A stretch of DNA of 64,000 nucleotides, from assembly GCF_933775445.1 (NCBI RefSeq), contig NC_065874.1, forward strand, positions 3,119,001 through 3,183,000, written 5' to 3'. Numbering within the stretch: position 1 is the first letter of the stretch; every line of letters starts with the position of its first letter. Position numbers and translations under genes: made by a program. The notes below the pieces were generated by a model. It was not told where the DNA came from. It saw only the letters and a program-made list of their open reading frames with translations, and did not search any database. Source of the stretch: Argentina anserina (lineage: Eukaryota; Streptophyta; Magnoliopsida; Rosales; Rosaceae). This document shows, piece after piece, positions 31,796 through 44,600 of the stretch.

Positions 31796-34539
31796 ATGGC
31801 GTTTTATAGCTTTAACTCAAACTCCTCAATCGGGTCGGACTATTTCAACCCGTTTGCGCATCATGGGTCGGGTGGTGGTTTGAGAAACGGGTCTGTGCAG
31901 GTTCTTCCACACTCTTTGGTGTTGGACAGTGAGAAAGGTGAGCTTGTTAAGGCTCCAGCTAGAGTGGGGAAGAAGGGTGTTTCAGAAGCTAAGGCTTTGG
32001 CGGCTTTGAAGAATCACAGTGAGGCTGAGAGGAAGAGAAGAGAGAGAATCAATGCACATCTCTCCACTCTTCGTGGACTTGTTCCCTGCAATGAAAAGGT
32101 CAGTGAGTTATTTCATGTTTTGGTTTGGATCAAATTTGTATTGCTCATATGTTTTAGTTTTGGTATGTTGCAATGTTATTGATTTCTTTGGTTGTGAAAT
32201 TATTAATGTGTATAGTTATTGGACAACATTGCTAGGAGGTAGGAAGAAATTTATATACTGAAGTTTGAAGTACTTTCTAGAATAGATATGTAACATTCTT
32301 GTTGAGGAAAAGTAATGAGCTTTTTTCTTGTGACTGAGAGAGTGATAAATTGGGCTGAAATTTTTGATTTTGTGTTGTGAGGCCCTTAGATTACAAGAGA
32401 AAAGGGAACAGTACATGTCAAATTTTGGTCAGCAACTGTATAGGGTATCAGGGAATGTAGCTTATTTTAGCAACGTCTCATTTTCGTTGCAAAAATGAAA
32501 AAGATCCTCTGTTTGATCCAGAGATAGAGAGTGAGAGATTCAACAAATAAAACAAGGATCACTTAGGAAGATCGTGGGAACTGATCACAGGAAAATTGCA
32601 CGGCAAGGCTCAGGGGCTAATAGTTTCTCGCTTTTAGTTATCTTGCTCTGAGCCATATTTAGCAGAAGTATCTGTGTTTATATATTCTTTATTGAAATTT
32701 TGCTCCAAGAATCTTTGAGTGAGTAGTACAACATAACCGTCATAATGCCATATGCTCGTATTGTTGAATTGTGAAGTTTACAGGAAGAGAAAGGTTCATT
32801 CATTTTTCTGTGCACGTCATTCTAATTAACATAGAATTTTCTGATGTACATTTATGCCTTTGGGAGTCAACTCTGTATGTGGAAGTTGCAGAAGTCAACT
32901 TCAAGATATGTTTATATATTATTGTGAACTAAAATGGAGAGATCATACTCTCAAGTTTATGCAGGACATGTTCCATAGTTTGAACTTAATTAGTGAAATC
33001 TGCAGTAACTGTCTGTATGCTTACTGCTTAACGACTAAGTTTGATTATTTGCATTTTCAAATAAAGAATTTTAACATAACTTACAGTTAGGGTTACATTC
33101 TCATATGCTAGGAATTTAGAATAGAGATGAAGAGGAAGAAAAATTAAAAGGTTTGCATATCTCTTAGGTACAGCACACTACGCATTACGTGGAAGGAAAA
33201 CTGAAAATAGAGACTGTGTGGCTGAGAAACTCTGACTTAGTTTATAATATCACCAAGTCAACGACACCATTAAACATTATAATTGAGTAGGCTAATCAGA
33301 TTCATACTGAGCCTAAGATTTATATATTAGTTTATAAGCCTGTGGTTGTTAAACAGTAAATTTATTTAGGTGATGATTTGCTGTCGATGCCAACAGTACG
33401 TAACCGACCATATGACGTTTGGGATATACAGTGTACTGATGTTAATGATTGGATCATGGGGTTCCATGCCAGCTGTGTGGTAGATTCAATCAGAAGGTCT
33501 GGATCTGGATTTATTTTATGTAATGTGTCTTGCTCAACCGTTTCAAATGATTTTATATTACATCTGGATGTAAGCAAGAAACAGATGTATGGGGAAAACT
33601 TAACCAGTACAGGGGTTTTCCAATAGGATAGAGATCTTTCTAGCCACAGCTTGAAGAACGTAGGGGGGAGGGTTAAAAACAAGTCTACTTAGGACAACTT
33701 AAAGTAGGTGGAAATTGTATTGGAGTTAGCTTGGTGGTTATTAGGCGGCTTTGTTGAGATAAGTTAATAAGGTTTGCACTATTAGAAAAGAAGACAAGCT
33801 TGCAGATCTTGCTAAATGTTGTCGGCAGGTTCATCCGGTTCCAAATGATCCACTTTATAAATTATGTATGCATTACTTACATAGTTATCTTTTTCTGTCG
33901 TAATAATACTTCTGGGCTTCTAACAATGGATGTTTATGTATTCCTGTAAATATAATCACTTATGCAGCTCTTGCTGTTACTATCAATAATTGCTTGTCTG
34001 AAACATAATTATGAAATTCTATTCTGACGAGTCTTTAACCTTAACCTATCTGCAACTTACAGATGGACAAAGCTGCATTACTTGCTGAAGTTATCCGCCA
34101 AGTCAAAGAATTGAAGAAGATTTCCCTAGAATCCAGCAAGGGTTTTCTCATTCCAATTGATGCCGATGAAGTAAAGGTGGAACACTATGACAGTGGGGTA
34201 GCAGATGGAACCATATCCTTGAGGGCATCCATCTGCTGTGAGTACCGCCCTGAGCTTCTCTCTGACCTAAAAGAGGCTCTTGATTCCCTTCACTTGAATA
34301 TGGTGAAGGCAGAAATGGCAACCTTGGGAAACCGAGTGCATAATGCATTTGTTTTGACAGGCTTCAAAGAGGGAAATAACATTGCTGACGCATACCAACT
34401 CCTAGCAAATTCCGTACACCGTGCCCTGAGTTCTGTCCTCAACAAGGCCTCAGTCTTGCCCGAATACTCTCCTCGGACAACGCTGCCAAGTAAAAGACAA
34501 AGAATCTCTTACTTTGAAACCTCAAGCTCATCCTCATGA
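31796..34539 (+). CDS. bHLH transcription factor (bHLH30/51/106/107-like)
   Basis: Nuclear DNA-binding regulator, 259 residues. Exon 1 is 31796-32098 (donor GTCAGT) and exon 2 is 34063-34539, with a 1,964-bp phase-0 intron inside the bHLH domain. The basic region KNHSEAERKRRERIN (about residues 74-88) has the His, Glu and Arg needed for E-box/G-box binding. Helix 1 is LSTLRGLVP. After the intron helix 2 reads MDKAALLAEVIRQVKELKK. The C-terminal half (ISLRASICCEYRPELLSDL onward) is an ACT-like dimerisation segment common to this subgroup, and the tail is KRQRISYFETSSSSS. The subgroup includes Arabidopsis bHLH30, 51, 106 and 107. I cannot choose the exact orthologue. An AATAAA poly(A)-like signal lies at ~34682. 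Confidence 0.93.
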
Positions 34540-35020
34540 TTAGGAGCAAGATTTGTTGGTGGCAGTGGAGATGTGCATACTGTAATCTAGATTGGGTTTC
34601 TATATTTGTATCTTTAGACATGGATGTGTGCAAGATCGACTATTTGTGATATCTGCATGTATACTTTGTATAACAAAGACTAATAAATAATACCAAAGGC
34701 TAAACAAAGCTGCTTTATGTATATTGTGATCTCACATTGCATAGAATCCATATTTTCATTACCTCGAAAACATTCTTTATGTATGTTTGTCTACTGACAC
34801 AGTCGGGATGGAAGAAAATATTGGCGAAGGAGGTTCAAAAAAAGAGAGCTGAGAAGCTTTACGCTGTTGGAAAGTAGATCTTGAAGGAACACCAATTTGG
34901 GCTAAGCCCATGACGTTGAAGCAAACATAAATAAATCTCCACCTTGGCTTCACGTTCTACGTATCCCATAAGACATCATGTGTTGTATCAAATGTTGCGC
35001 TCCGGATATCCCCATAGGGA

Positions 35021-35448
35021 TCAAATGTTACGAATACCAATCAAGTCCAAGCAATGCTTGAACTTGCTCAATGGAATCGGTTTCGTCAACATATCAACAT
35101 GGTTGTCTTCAGTTTCCACTTTTTGGAGTTCTATGTCACCATTCTCCACCAATTGACGAATCTTGTGAAATCTGACATGAATATGTTTGGTACGATTATG
35201 AGTAACCTGGTTCTCGGCTAAATGAATAGCACTCTGACTATCACAATAAACATCCACATAGTCTTGAACTGCACCCAAGTCCTCAAGCAAACACGAAACC
35301 AAAGAGCTTCTTTTTCACCCTCTGCTACTGCCATATACTCGGCTTTTGTAGTCGACAAAGCAATAATATGTTGCAAATTCAACTTCCAACTCACTGCTCC
35401 ACTAGCAAGAGTAAATACATAAGTTGTAGTTGATTTGCACTTGTCCAA
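35021..35448 (-). pseudogene. Copia RNase H domain, frameshifted
   Basis: Two overlapping minus-strand frames together give a copia RNase H: SWKLNLQHIIALSTTKAEYM, then after a frame change VYCDSQSAIHLAENQVTHNR and TKHIHVRFHKIRQLVENGDI. The last part holds the metal-binding DSQSAI motif. The frame break is near 35300. Confidence 0.85.
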
Positions 35449-35461
35449 ATCACATGCATAA

Positions 35462-36655
35462 TCAGTCTATATATCCAACAACACATTGATTCATCATATC
35501 ATGCTGAAACACTATTCTAACATCTACATTACCAAGAATATACCGTAGAATCCATTTTAATGCTTCCCAATGACCTTTACCTGGATTATGCATATATTTA
35601 CACACCCCACTTAAGGTCTGTGAAATATATGGTCTAATACACACCATAGAATACATTAAGCTACCAACAACGCTAGCATACGAAACTTTAGCCATATATT
35701 TTTTATCATCATCAGTGCTAGGAGACATAGAAGAATTAAGTTTGAAATGTGGAACAAGAGGTGTACTTACAGGTTTAGTTTTATCAACCATGCTAAACCG
35801 ATATAATACATTCTTCAAATATTGTTTCTGTGACAAACATACCTTGTCTTTATATCTGTCTCTTTCAATTTCCATGCCCAAAATCTTCTTTACTTCTCCC
35901 AAATCTTTCATCTCAAATTCACCACTCAACTGTGACTTCAAGTTATCTATCTCTTCCTTGCTTTTAGATGCAATCAACATATCATTAACATATAAGAGCA
36001 AATAAATGAAAGTCTCATCATGTAGCTTGCGAAAATAAACACATGGATCATAAAGACTCCTAATGTACTTCTGACCAAACATAAAATTATCAAATCTTTT
36101 GTACCACTGCCTAGGAGACTGCTTTAGGTCGTATAATGATTTCTGCAGTTTACAAACCCATTTTCCTTACCAGCAACTTTGAAACCATATGGCTGACTCA
36201 TATAGATCTCCTCATTTAATTCACCATGTAAAAATGCAGTTTTAACATCAAGTTGTACTAACTCAAGATCAAACTGTGCAACCAAGGCTAAAAAGAATAC
36301 GAATAGAAGAATATTTCACAACTGGAGAAAATACCTCGTTGTAGTGTATTCTTTTTTTCTGTGCATAGCCCTTAGTTACCAATCTAGCCTTGTACCGAGA
36401 TCCCTCCTTTTTAAAAAATACCCACTTGCAGCCAACTGCTCTTTTCCCGTGTGGTAACTGAGCCAACTCCCAAGCCTTGTTCTTGTGAAGAGACTTCATC
36501 TCCTCACCCATAGCATTTTCCCACTCCACCTTATTTGCATGTATTACAGCTTCTTCATAAGCAGTAGAAATTTCTTTTTCAGTCATTGGAAGTGCATAAG
36601 TCACCATATCATTGAGCCAAGCTGGCTTTAGAGCATTCCTCTTTCCTTTTCTCAA
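35462..36655 (-). pseudogene. Copia reverse transcriptase, broken
   Basis: Frame 36655-36269 holds the RT N-terminus (WENAMGEEMKSL, GCKWVFFKKEG, ARLVTKGYAQ). Frame 36082-35462 holds the catalytic half. Between them the frame is lost for ~190 bases. The usual copia active-site motif YVDDM reads YVNDM, so one catalytic Asp is Asn. Confidence 0.88.
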
Positions 36656-36938
36656 TGCAATAGGTTCATCTTCCTGTGTAGACTCTTGGATTTGAGCCTC
36701 TACTTCAGTACATGTATCTCTATTAGTTGAATCATCAACTCTATGTTTTCTGAATCACCTGGAGCTTCATTAATATTTTTCTCAAGCTCCACCTGCTTCG
36801 AACTCTCTATAGTCATCTTCTGATTTTTAGAATTATTCTACTCACTCTGAATAACCATGACAGTCTCATCAAATGTAACATCTCTGCTCACAATAATCTG
36901 TATTTGGACATCATAGCCTGAATCTTTTCACACCATCA

Positions 36939-37662
36939 CTAAAACCAAAGAAAATAGTTTTTATCTGCTCTAGGATCAAGCTTACTTTCCCTGACATGAT
37001 AATAAGCAGGACATTCAAAAATATGTAAGTAATGATAATTAGTAGAGGGTTTTCCAGACCATACCTCTATAGGAGTTTTTGCCTTCATTTGCAGTTGTAG
37101 GCAACCTGTTGATAAGATGACCTGCATATGTAACTGCCTCTGCCCAAAACTCTTTGCCTAATCCAACATTATACAACATACACTGAACCTTCTCTAACAA
37201 AGTCTGATTCATGCGTTCTGCTACCCCATTTTTTTGCGGGGTTACTCTAACTGTGAAGTGCCTCACAATGCCCTCATCTTAACACAATTTCAAGAACGGA
37301 TGAGACTTGTACTCACCACCATTATCTGACATGAGCCTCTTAATTTTTCGACCATTCTGAGTCTCAATCATCTTCTTCCATTTCACAAATATATATAAGA
37401 CTTCATCTTTATGCTTCATGGTGTACACCCATACTCTTCTAGAGAAGTCATCAACAAAAGTAACATAATACCGCTTACCTCCCAAATATGTAGTCTTTGT
37501 GGGTCTCCATACTGTGTGAACATAATCTAAAGCTCCTTTAGTATGATGAATTATTGTACCAAACTTTACTCTAGTCTGCTTTCCCAAAACACAATGTTCA
37601 CAGAATTTCAATTTGCAAGTCTTTGCACCTTTCAACAAGCCTTGCTTCACCAATCCATGCAT
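36939..37662 (-). pseudogene. Copia GAG-pre-integrase and integrase core, broken
   Basis: Frame 37662-37279 has the zinc-binding end (CKLKFCEHCVLGKQ) and the catalytic core start (YYVTFVDDFSRRVWVYTM, SDNGGEY). Frame 37266-36939 adds VTPQKNGVAERMNQTLLEK, AGHLINRLPTTAN and the C-terminal part. A frameshift lies near 37270. Confidence 0.88.
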
Positions 37663-37879
37663 AGCTTTGCTCGGATACCAATTGTTGTGCGGAAGCGGCT
37701 AATAATATCACAAACTCAGGGCCAATAATTTCATAATCTGGTAGTGTCTGCATCATCTGTAATCTCAGAAACTGTTGTTTTACTTGTCATTGTACTACCG
37801 TGTAGAAAATACAAGTTTCTTTCTCTAGTACCCTTCATTATCACAAGTGAACTAGAAACAACTTTAGCAACATCATTCC

Positions 37880-39106
37880 TCAATATATTATGTACCCCTT
37901 TTGACTCCAAAGTTCCAAAGAAATCAAATTTTTTTTCAAGTTCAGAACATACCGAACGTTTGTTAATTCTCTAACAGTCCCATCATGCATCTTGAGACGA
38001 ACTGTACCAAGCCCTCTGGTTCTGCAAGGACTATCATTACCCATAAGAACTAGTCCACCATCCAATTTCCTCAAAATAGAGAACCATTCCTTGTTAGGAC
38101 ACATGTGGTGGGTACCACCCGAATCCATTATCCATCTATCAGAATAATCAAGTATCAATAAGCTTACCAAAACCAAATTAATCTCAATGTCTTCAAAGTA
38201 ATCTGCACTCAAAGCAAAATCGAAGTCGTCGTCATCTTCAATCTTCGCCACATTCACTTCTGAGTCTTTCTTGTCTCTAGTCTTCAACTTGGGACAATCT
38301 TTCTTCCAATTCCCCTTTTGACAACATAAGACACACTCATCTTTTGTAGGAAATTTATTTCTTAACTTGGAACGAGATTTACCTCTCTTTCCACCTAACT
38401 TTATGTCATCTGATCTGCCTCTTGCTACAAGTGCTTCACCCGACACTTTATCTAATTGTTTCTCCTTCTTTCTACACTCATTATTAATCAATGAATTGCA
38501 CACATAATCAAATTTCACTTCATTCTTTCCATGCAACAATGTTGTAATCAAATCCTCATACTCGTCAGAAAGAGAATTCAACAAACACAAAGCTTTATCC
38601 TCATCATCAATTTGAACATCTAAATTAATCAAATCTGCAAGTATCTTATTGAAATCATTGATGTGTTCAGTCATAGAAATACCTTATTTGTAGTTGAACT
38701 GGAAAAACCTCATTTTCAGGTGAAACCGACTTTCTGCACTCTTGACCATGTACTGATCTTCTAACTTCTTTCATAGCTCCTTTGCTGAAGTTTCCCTCAT
38801 AATATAGAGCTTTTGATCCTTTGCAAGACACAATCTAATAGAACCACAAGTCCACTTATTAATCTGCTTCCACTCCGAATCAGTCATGTCACCTGGTTTG
38901 TCTTCAAAAGCAATATCCAATTCATGTTGATACAAGACATCCATCATCTCACACTGCCATATGCCAAAATTATTTGTTCCATGGAACTTTTCAACTTCAA
39001 ATTTGGCATTGCCAATTAATGGTCTAGCAAGCAAAGAACCTGAAGACGACTCAGTTCCTTTCTTTTTCTTCTCACCGTTAACATTATTGTTAACCATGAT
39101 TTCCAA
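37880..39106 (-). pseudogene. Copia gag and aspartic protease, broken
   Basis: Frame 39106-38771 is the gag N-terminus (FHGTNNFGIWQCEMMDVL). Frame 38674-37880 continues gag (LLNSLSDEYEDLITTLLHG), with a zinc knuckle in which the His is replaced (CVLCCQKGNWKKDCPK) and a protease motif WIMDSGGTHHMC. At least one frameshift separates them. Confidence 0.87.
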
Positions 39107-39153
39107 ACAATATTAATATCAATCCCAATTCGGAACCTGCTCTGATACTAGTT

Positions 39154-39483
39154 TGTTGTGCGGAAGCGTAAACAAACAACAATATTGATATGGAATAATA
39201 AAGAAAAGAAACACAATGACACAAGCTTTATAGTGATTCACTCAATCAATGTGATTGAGCTACATCCACCCCCGGAACCGGCAAATATTTCACTATGATC
39301 AAATATGAGAAACAAACAACTAGAGTTAATAATAACTCTCTCTCCACCGAAACCCAATACACCCAATTCTCTTCGAGCCTTCTCTATAATACAAACAATA
39401 GAACACGAAGTGATGGTATATTGTAGCCTTTGAGGTTTTATGTTTCTCTCTCCCTTTGATACCAATATGGCTGCCAACTTCAC

Positions 39484-39533
<50 letters not shown>

Positions 39534-39929
39534 TCTCTATCCAGAGTGAAGCTTCACTCTGAAATTACAAAGTGAAGTTCTAATTTTGGAACACTTTTCG
39601 GTCAAATGTTTTCACCATAAGCGATTCAATAGTTAGGTATGTTATTCAAGATCATCTCTACAAAATTTCATCCAATTTAACAATGATTTGAGCTTTCAAA
39701 ATTGAGATTTACACAAACGGTTCACGTTGAACAGTTTTAATTCATTCATTGATTTAATCTAATTTCAATACCTTAACGATGTCTGAATTAGATGAAATTT
39801 TATAGAGATGATCTTGAATAGCATACATAACTATTGAATTGCTTATGGTGAAAATATTTGACCGAAAAGTGTGCTAAAATTAGAACTTCACTCTGTAATT
39901 TCAGAATGAAGCTTCACTCTGGATAGAGA

Positions 39930-39983
<54 letters not shown>

Positions 39984-40074
39984 CTTCAATTTGCTAGAAA
40001 CCATAGCATCTACAACTCACATGATAACTTAAGGAACACCAATTTGGGCCAAGCCCATGATGTTGAATCCAACA
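39154..40074 (-). repeat. 5' LTR of the copia element
   Basis: On the minus strand it starts TGTTGGATTCAACATC and ends CGCTTCCGCACAACA. The first ~45 bases match the 3' LTR stub at 34927-34883. It is enlarged by a 402-bp foldback MITE and flanking TA repeats (39487-39980). Confidence 0.82.
39531..39932. mobile_element. Foldback MITE inside the copia LTR
   Basis: The 402-bp element is an almost perfect inverted repeat. The left end CAGTCTCTATCCAGAGTGAA matches the inverse of the right end, and each arm is about 170 bases. It is bounded on both sides by (TA)n tracts (39487-39530 and 39933-39980), consistent with a TA-targeting element. It is non-coding. Confidence 0.88.
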
Positions 40075-40469
40075 TCAATAACCGTAGTAACACATGACAA
40101 TACCTAGTGGTCCTAAACATGAGTGGAAGGAGATACATACTTGTACAAGAAGAGAGTATATATTCCTAAATGTGAATGTAAAGAATTCAATTCAGCCTAA
40201 TACACTTTTCATATATAGTAGAAGAATTCTGGTCATACTGATCATCAATAACTCCAAACCACAACCACGTCTCTGTATTTTCGCCTATCATGGATTTGCC
40301 TTCTTTAGAAAGAAAGAGACAAAGAACGGCTGCTGAGTCAGCCGATGACGCAGCTCGTAAGATTCAAGAAAACGTAATAAGGTGGTAGATCGATAATTTC
40401 AACAAGCTATATGGTCATGGTCGAGTTGTTGAGGTAGAAGAAAAAGTAGCATCACAAGCATAAGCGCAA

Positions 40470-41150
40470 AGTGGTATGAGCTTCCTACTGAGCTACTAGA
40501 GTTGATCTTCATAAAACTCATACCTTCCATCTTGGCTTTAGAGACATCCTATACTTTAAAGGCGTATGTGATGGTTGGAGAGCCGCTGCAAAATCATGTA
40601 GCTCTTACGTTCGGTTACCTAGGATTCCATGTCTCTTGCTTCCTAACCAGAAAAATTGGTCCCTATTAGATCCCAACTCTGATAAGGTGTACACGATGAG
40701 GAACATGGTACCATTGCTGGTATATCTTATGGTCCCTATTTGATCCCAACTCCCTATTCGACTTGTTTCCTACTGGCACCATTGTTGGTACATCTTATGG
40801 GTGGATTGTCATGTTTGACAAAGTAGGTTGGAACAAATCAAAAGCACATATCATTAACCCGATAATAGGAGCCAGCATTCCAATCCCAGGCACACATGAC
40901 CCTTCCTGAAGGTCGTAAAGAAGTTTTTCGAGCTATTATTTCGTCTGGTACGTCTTGCAACAACAACTTCGTTGTGGTAGTGAAATATGACGTTGGTAGA
41001 CTAGCATATTATAAACATGGAGACCAAGACATGTCCTGGAAAAAGTTAGATGATGGTTGTCGTGGAGACATGCCCTACAAATATCCAATTGTACGTGTTT
41101 CATGATGACCATCTTGTTATTTAAGCGTGGCACCTTACTAAGGTTTGGAA
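40470..41150 (+). pseudogene. F-box / DUF295-type protein, decayed
   Basis: Several frames together resemble a plant F-box protein with a DUF295 (KIB) domain. The start is WYELPTELLELIF (F-box), then CDGWRAAAKSCSSYVRLPRI and CLLLPNQKNWSLLDP. After internal duplication and loss come MTLPEGRKEVFRAIISSG, VVVVKYDVGRLAYYKHGDQ and WKKLDDGCRGDMPY. The phrase GGTCCCTATTAGATCCCAACTC is nearly repeated ~70 bases later. Stops and frame changes are frequent. Upstream reading at 40290-40440 may be its former N-terminus. 40075-40469 otherwise shows nothing. Confidence 0.65.
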
Positions 41151-41339
41151 CTTCAAGGAAGGCCATACTTTAAGACATGATTATAAAAAAAGACTCAAGA
41201 TAAGACATTATTTTGAAAACAAAATAACTCAATTTTTAAAAGATTCTCCTTATTTTGAATTTATATCTAATGGTAGTTGAGTATGAATTCTACCATTAGT
41301 AGCTGACCGTGTAAACATGTTTGATTGACATCTTTCGGC

Positions 41340-41485
41340 ATTGTCGATTTGTCAACATAGGCCGGAATAGTTTTTATTTTATAACCGTCGTATGATAATC
41401 ATACTTCAGATGATGGCTTTTATTTTAGGCCGTCGCGTGACTTTGTTTCAGACGACGGGTTTTAACAAGCCGTTGTGTGACTCAG
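41340..41485. repeat. Short subterminal-type repeats (CCGTCG words)
   Basis: About 2.5 copies of a ~50-bp unit containing CCGTCGNNTGA and CAGACGACGG occur just upstream of ATG7. Such arrays are common near the ends of plant DNA transposons. No terminal inverted repeats were found, so no element is called. Confidence 0.45.
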
Positions 41486-41633
41486 TAAGTGAAACAGTAA
41501 ATACTTCAAGAAGAAGAGGTAAATACTGGTCACCCTCCTCCTTGAAGAGTAAGAGGTAAATACTTCAAGAACTTTTCTTCTCAAGAAAAAACTAAAACAA
41601 GTCAGAAACAAGAAGAAGAGGGCTTCACAAATC

Positions 41634-44600
41634 ATGGAGGCCAAGAACAGCGAGCAATCCATCCTTCAATTCGCACCGTTCCAGAGCTCAGTCGACGAGG
41701 GTTTCTGGCACAGATTGTCTTCTCTGAAGCTCAACAAGTTCGGCATCGACGACTCTCCAATCCCCATCACTGGTTCGCGCTCTTTTCCCTTGTCTTCCTT
41801 TTTGCTCTCAGAGAATCTGATTCAATCTTCACAGAAACAATAAAGAACGAAACTTTAAGCCGAATTAGGTTGTGGGTTCTTGAAAGTTCTAATATTTTTT
41901 TGAACTCTGTTCTGTTTTGGGTGCTCTTTGGTCCTCTGCTTGACCTGTTATAAGTTTAGGAAGAATCAGAAAGACTTGAGTTTATATTGGTGGAAAAGAA
42001 TAGTAGGCATTGAAGAAAAGTGTGTGTTAACTTGGGTTCAATTGGCATTAGTTAGTTTATGATCTGTTGAACATTTACAGGTTTGATTCAGAGATGAATA
42101 TAATAATCCGAGATGTGGATTGGTTCTGTTTTTACAGGATTCTATGCGCCGTGCTCACATTCTCGGGTGTCAAATCATTTGACTCTTCTAGCTGAGTCTT
42201 TGCCTTCGGATTCGAGTGAAGAGTCGAGTGAACCGGCTGTGAGTCGGGGTAATAGGAATAGATGCTCTGTTCCCGGCATTCTTTACAACACCAACACGGT
42301 GGAAAGCTTTCATGCACTTGACAAACAGGGATTGCTTAAAGCAGAAGCGAGAAAGGTAACCGATTTAGTAAACGATACAGCATTGTAGTATTCAGTTGAA
42401 TTATGGTGTAGATATGTGATTCTGATTCGGTCAGAGTGTCAGACTACTAGTGAATGCAGATGTTGCATAGTTATAATATGCGTCTTGTTTATAATTAGAT
42501 TTTGGAAGACATGCATCATAATACATGCGCTTCTTGATTATATTCAGATTTGGGAAGACATTCAGAATGGAAAAGCTTTGGAGGATAGTTCAGTACTCTC
42601 CAGGTTTCTCCTTATCTCTTTTGCAGACCTTAAAAGATGGAGCTTTCATTACTGGTTTGCCTACCCGGCTCTGGTGCTTGATCCTCCAGCAACATTGGTT
42701 AATTTGAAACCAGCTTCACAAGTTTTTAGTGTGGAGGAGGTATGTAGGATAACTTTATCACTCTACCACATTACTAAGCTAGTTAAGTAGTTATTACTTA
42801 TCTAACGTCTGGACCTTCGTAAATTTCTTAGGCAGAATCTGTCACGTCTGTATTAAATGACTGGCGCGGTTCGAGCTTAACTACAGGTATATTTATATAT
42901 GCGGTTATACACAAGCATCTTTGATATATTGTAGTGGGATATTGTCTTATATAGTTTAGTTTACCTGTAGAATGTAGATTTTGTGCCTCTCTAACCTAAG
43001 GTATCTGATGCAGATGTGCCGTTCTTTTTGGTTGTAATTGGTTCAAATTCATGTGCTTCCATTAAGCATCTAAGGGATTGGGAATCCTGTCAAAGTGCTT
43101 CTTATCAGAAGGTCGGTCTGCTTAACGCTTGGTTTTGAATTGTAGTTGATCATTTAGCTGATAGAAAACTAGAATTTATTTTCCGTAGAACTTCTGTTCA
43201 ACTTAGAACTACTCTTCACATGTGGTTTATAGGTCCTATTTGGATTCTACGATCCATCTCATCTTCCAAAGAACCCTGGTTGGCCGCTTCGGAACTTGCT
43301 TGCACTTATTGGATCGAGATGGGATCTTAAGTCTGTTAGCTTCCTATGCTATAGAGAGACTCGTGGTTTTGCAGATCTGGGATTGTCTCTTGTTGGTGAA
43401 GCCCAGATTACAGTTCAACAAGGTAGAACTGCAGAAATTGGGCAACAGCCCCTTTCGGATGAAGTATCTCTCTTCTACAGTTTTAATGTGCTTGAACACA
43501 TAGGTTAACTAAGATTTTTCTTTTACCTGATTAGGATGGGGAGATTATCATACACCTAATGCAGTGGGGTGGGAACTTAACAAAGGCAAAAGAGCACCGA
43601 GGTGCATTAGCCTGGCTAAATCTATGGATCCAACTAGGTGTGTTGCCTGCATTGTCTTTCTGTTGTCCATAATACTATTGGACCATTGATATCTTAGTGC
43701 CTTATGACAATTTTCACAGGTTGGCGGTATCTGCTGCTGATTTGAATTTGAAATTGATGAGATGGCGTGCTTTGCCTTCTCTCAACTTAAGTACCTTGTC
43801 CTCTCTCAAGTGTCTCCTCCTTGGAGCAGGTACACTTGGATGCCAGGTTGCTCGCATGCTTATGGTGAGTGCTCAATAAGTCACAACTTACAAATGAATT
43901 TCTGATTCCGTCTATCAGATGATTAAATTTTAGGCGTGTCACAGGCTTGGGGCGTGCGGAAAATTACATTGGTTGACAATGGCAGGGTGGCTATGTCTAA
44001 TCCCTTGAGGCAATCCCTGTACACCTTAGATGACTGTCTAAACGGTGGTGAATTTAAAGCTGTAGCAGCAGTTAACAGTCTCAATAAAATATTTCCAGCC
44101 GTGGTAATTATCTGATTTTTCTGCCCTTTTTCTTGTTGAAAATGAAATCTCTGTCCTTGTGTATATTGTTGCTTTTCTAATATTATCGATACATCCTTTG
44201 ATCTTTTATCAGGAAGCAGAGGGTATTGTCATGGCTATACCAATGCCTGGACATCCCATTCCTAGTCAAGAAGAGCAGAGTGTGCTTGATGATTGTAGGC
44301 GCCTGCATGACTTAATTGATTCGCATGATGCAGTTTTTCTGTTAACGGATACAAGAGAAAGTCGGTGGCTGCCTTCTCTTCTTTGTGCCAATACTAACAA
44401 GGTATGTGGGCTCGATCCTTTAAAAGCTTTCAACTCGGTACAGTTAGATACTGTCTTCTCATATTTTGATCAAGAGCTCTATTTTTATAGCTATCATTCA
44501 CCTATAATCATCATTTGCTTGCCTGCAGATTACTATAACTGCAGCTCTGGGGTTTGATAGCTTTTTAGTTATGCGCCATGGAGCAGGCCCATGCAGCTAT

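Larger units (their letters stand above)
34883..40074 (-). mobile_element. Ty1/copia LTR retrotransposon, decayed, 3' LTR almost gone
   Basis: Copia-order domains lie on the minus strand: gag, protease, integrase, reverse transcriptase, RNase H. The 5' LTR is 40074-39154. A tRNA-iMet-type primer-binding site (TAGTATCAGAGCAGG) follows at 39150-39136. A polypurine tract (AAGGTGGAGA) lies at 34945-34936. The 3' LTR starts at 34927 and matches the 5' LTR for only about 45 bases, to ~34883. Stops and frameshifts break the polyprotein into at least seven frames. A foldback MITE and TA repeats lie inside the 5' LTR. The element cannot move on its own. Confidence 0.93.

Noticed and set aside
33378..33682. 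Overlapping frames in the bHLH intron
   Set aside because: Both strands are open over the same short stretch with no motif. Most likely chance or an old repeat.
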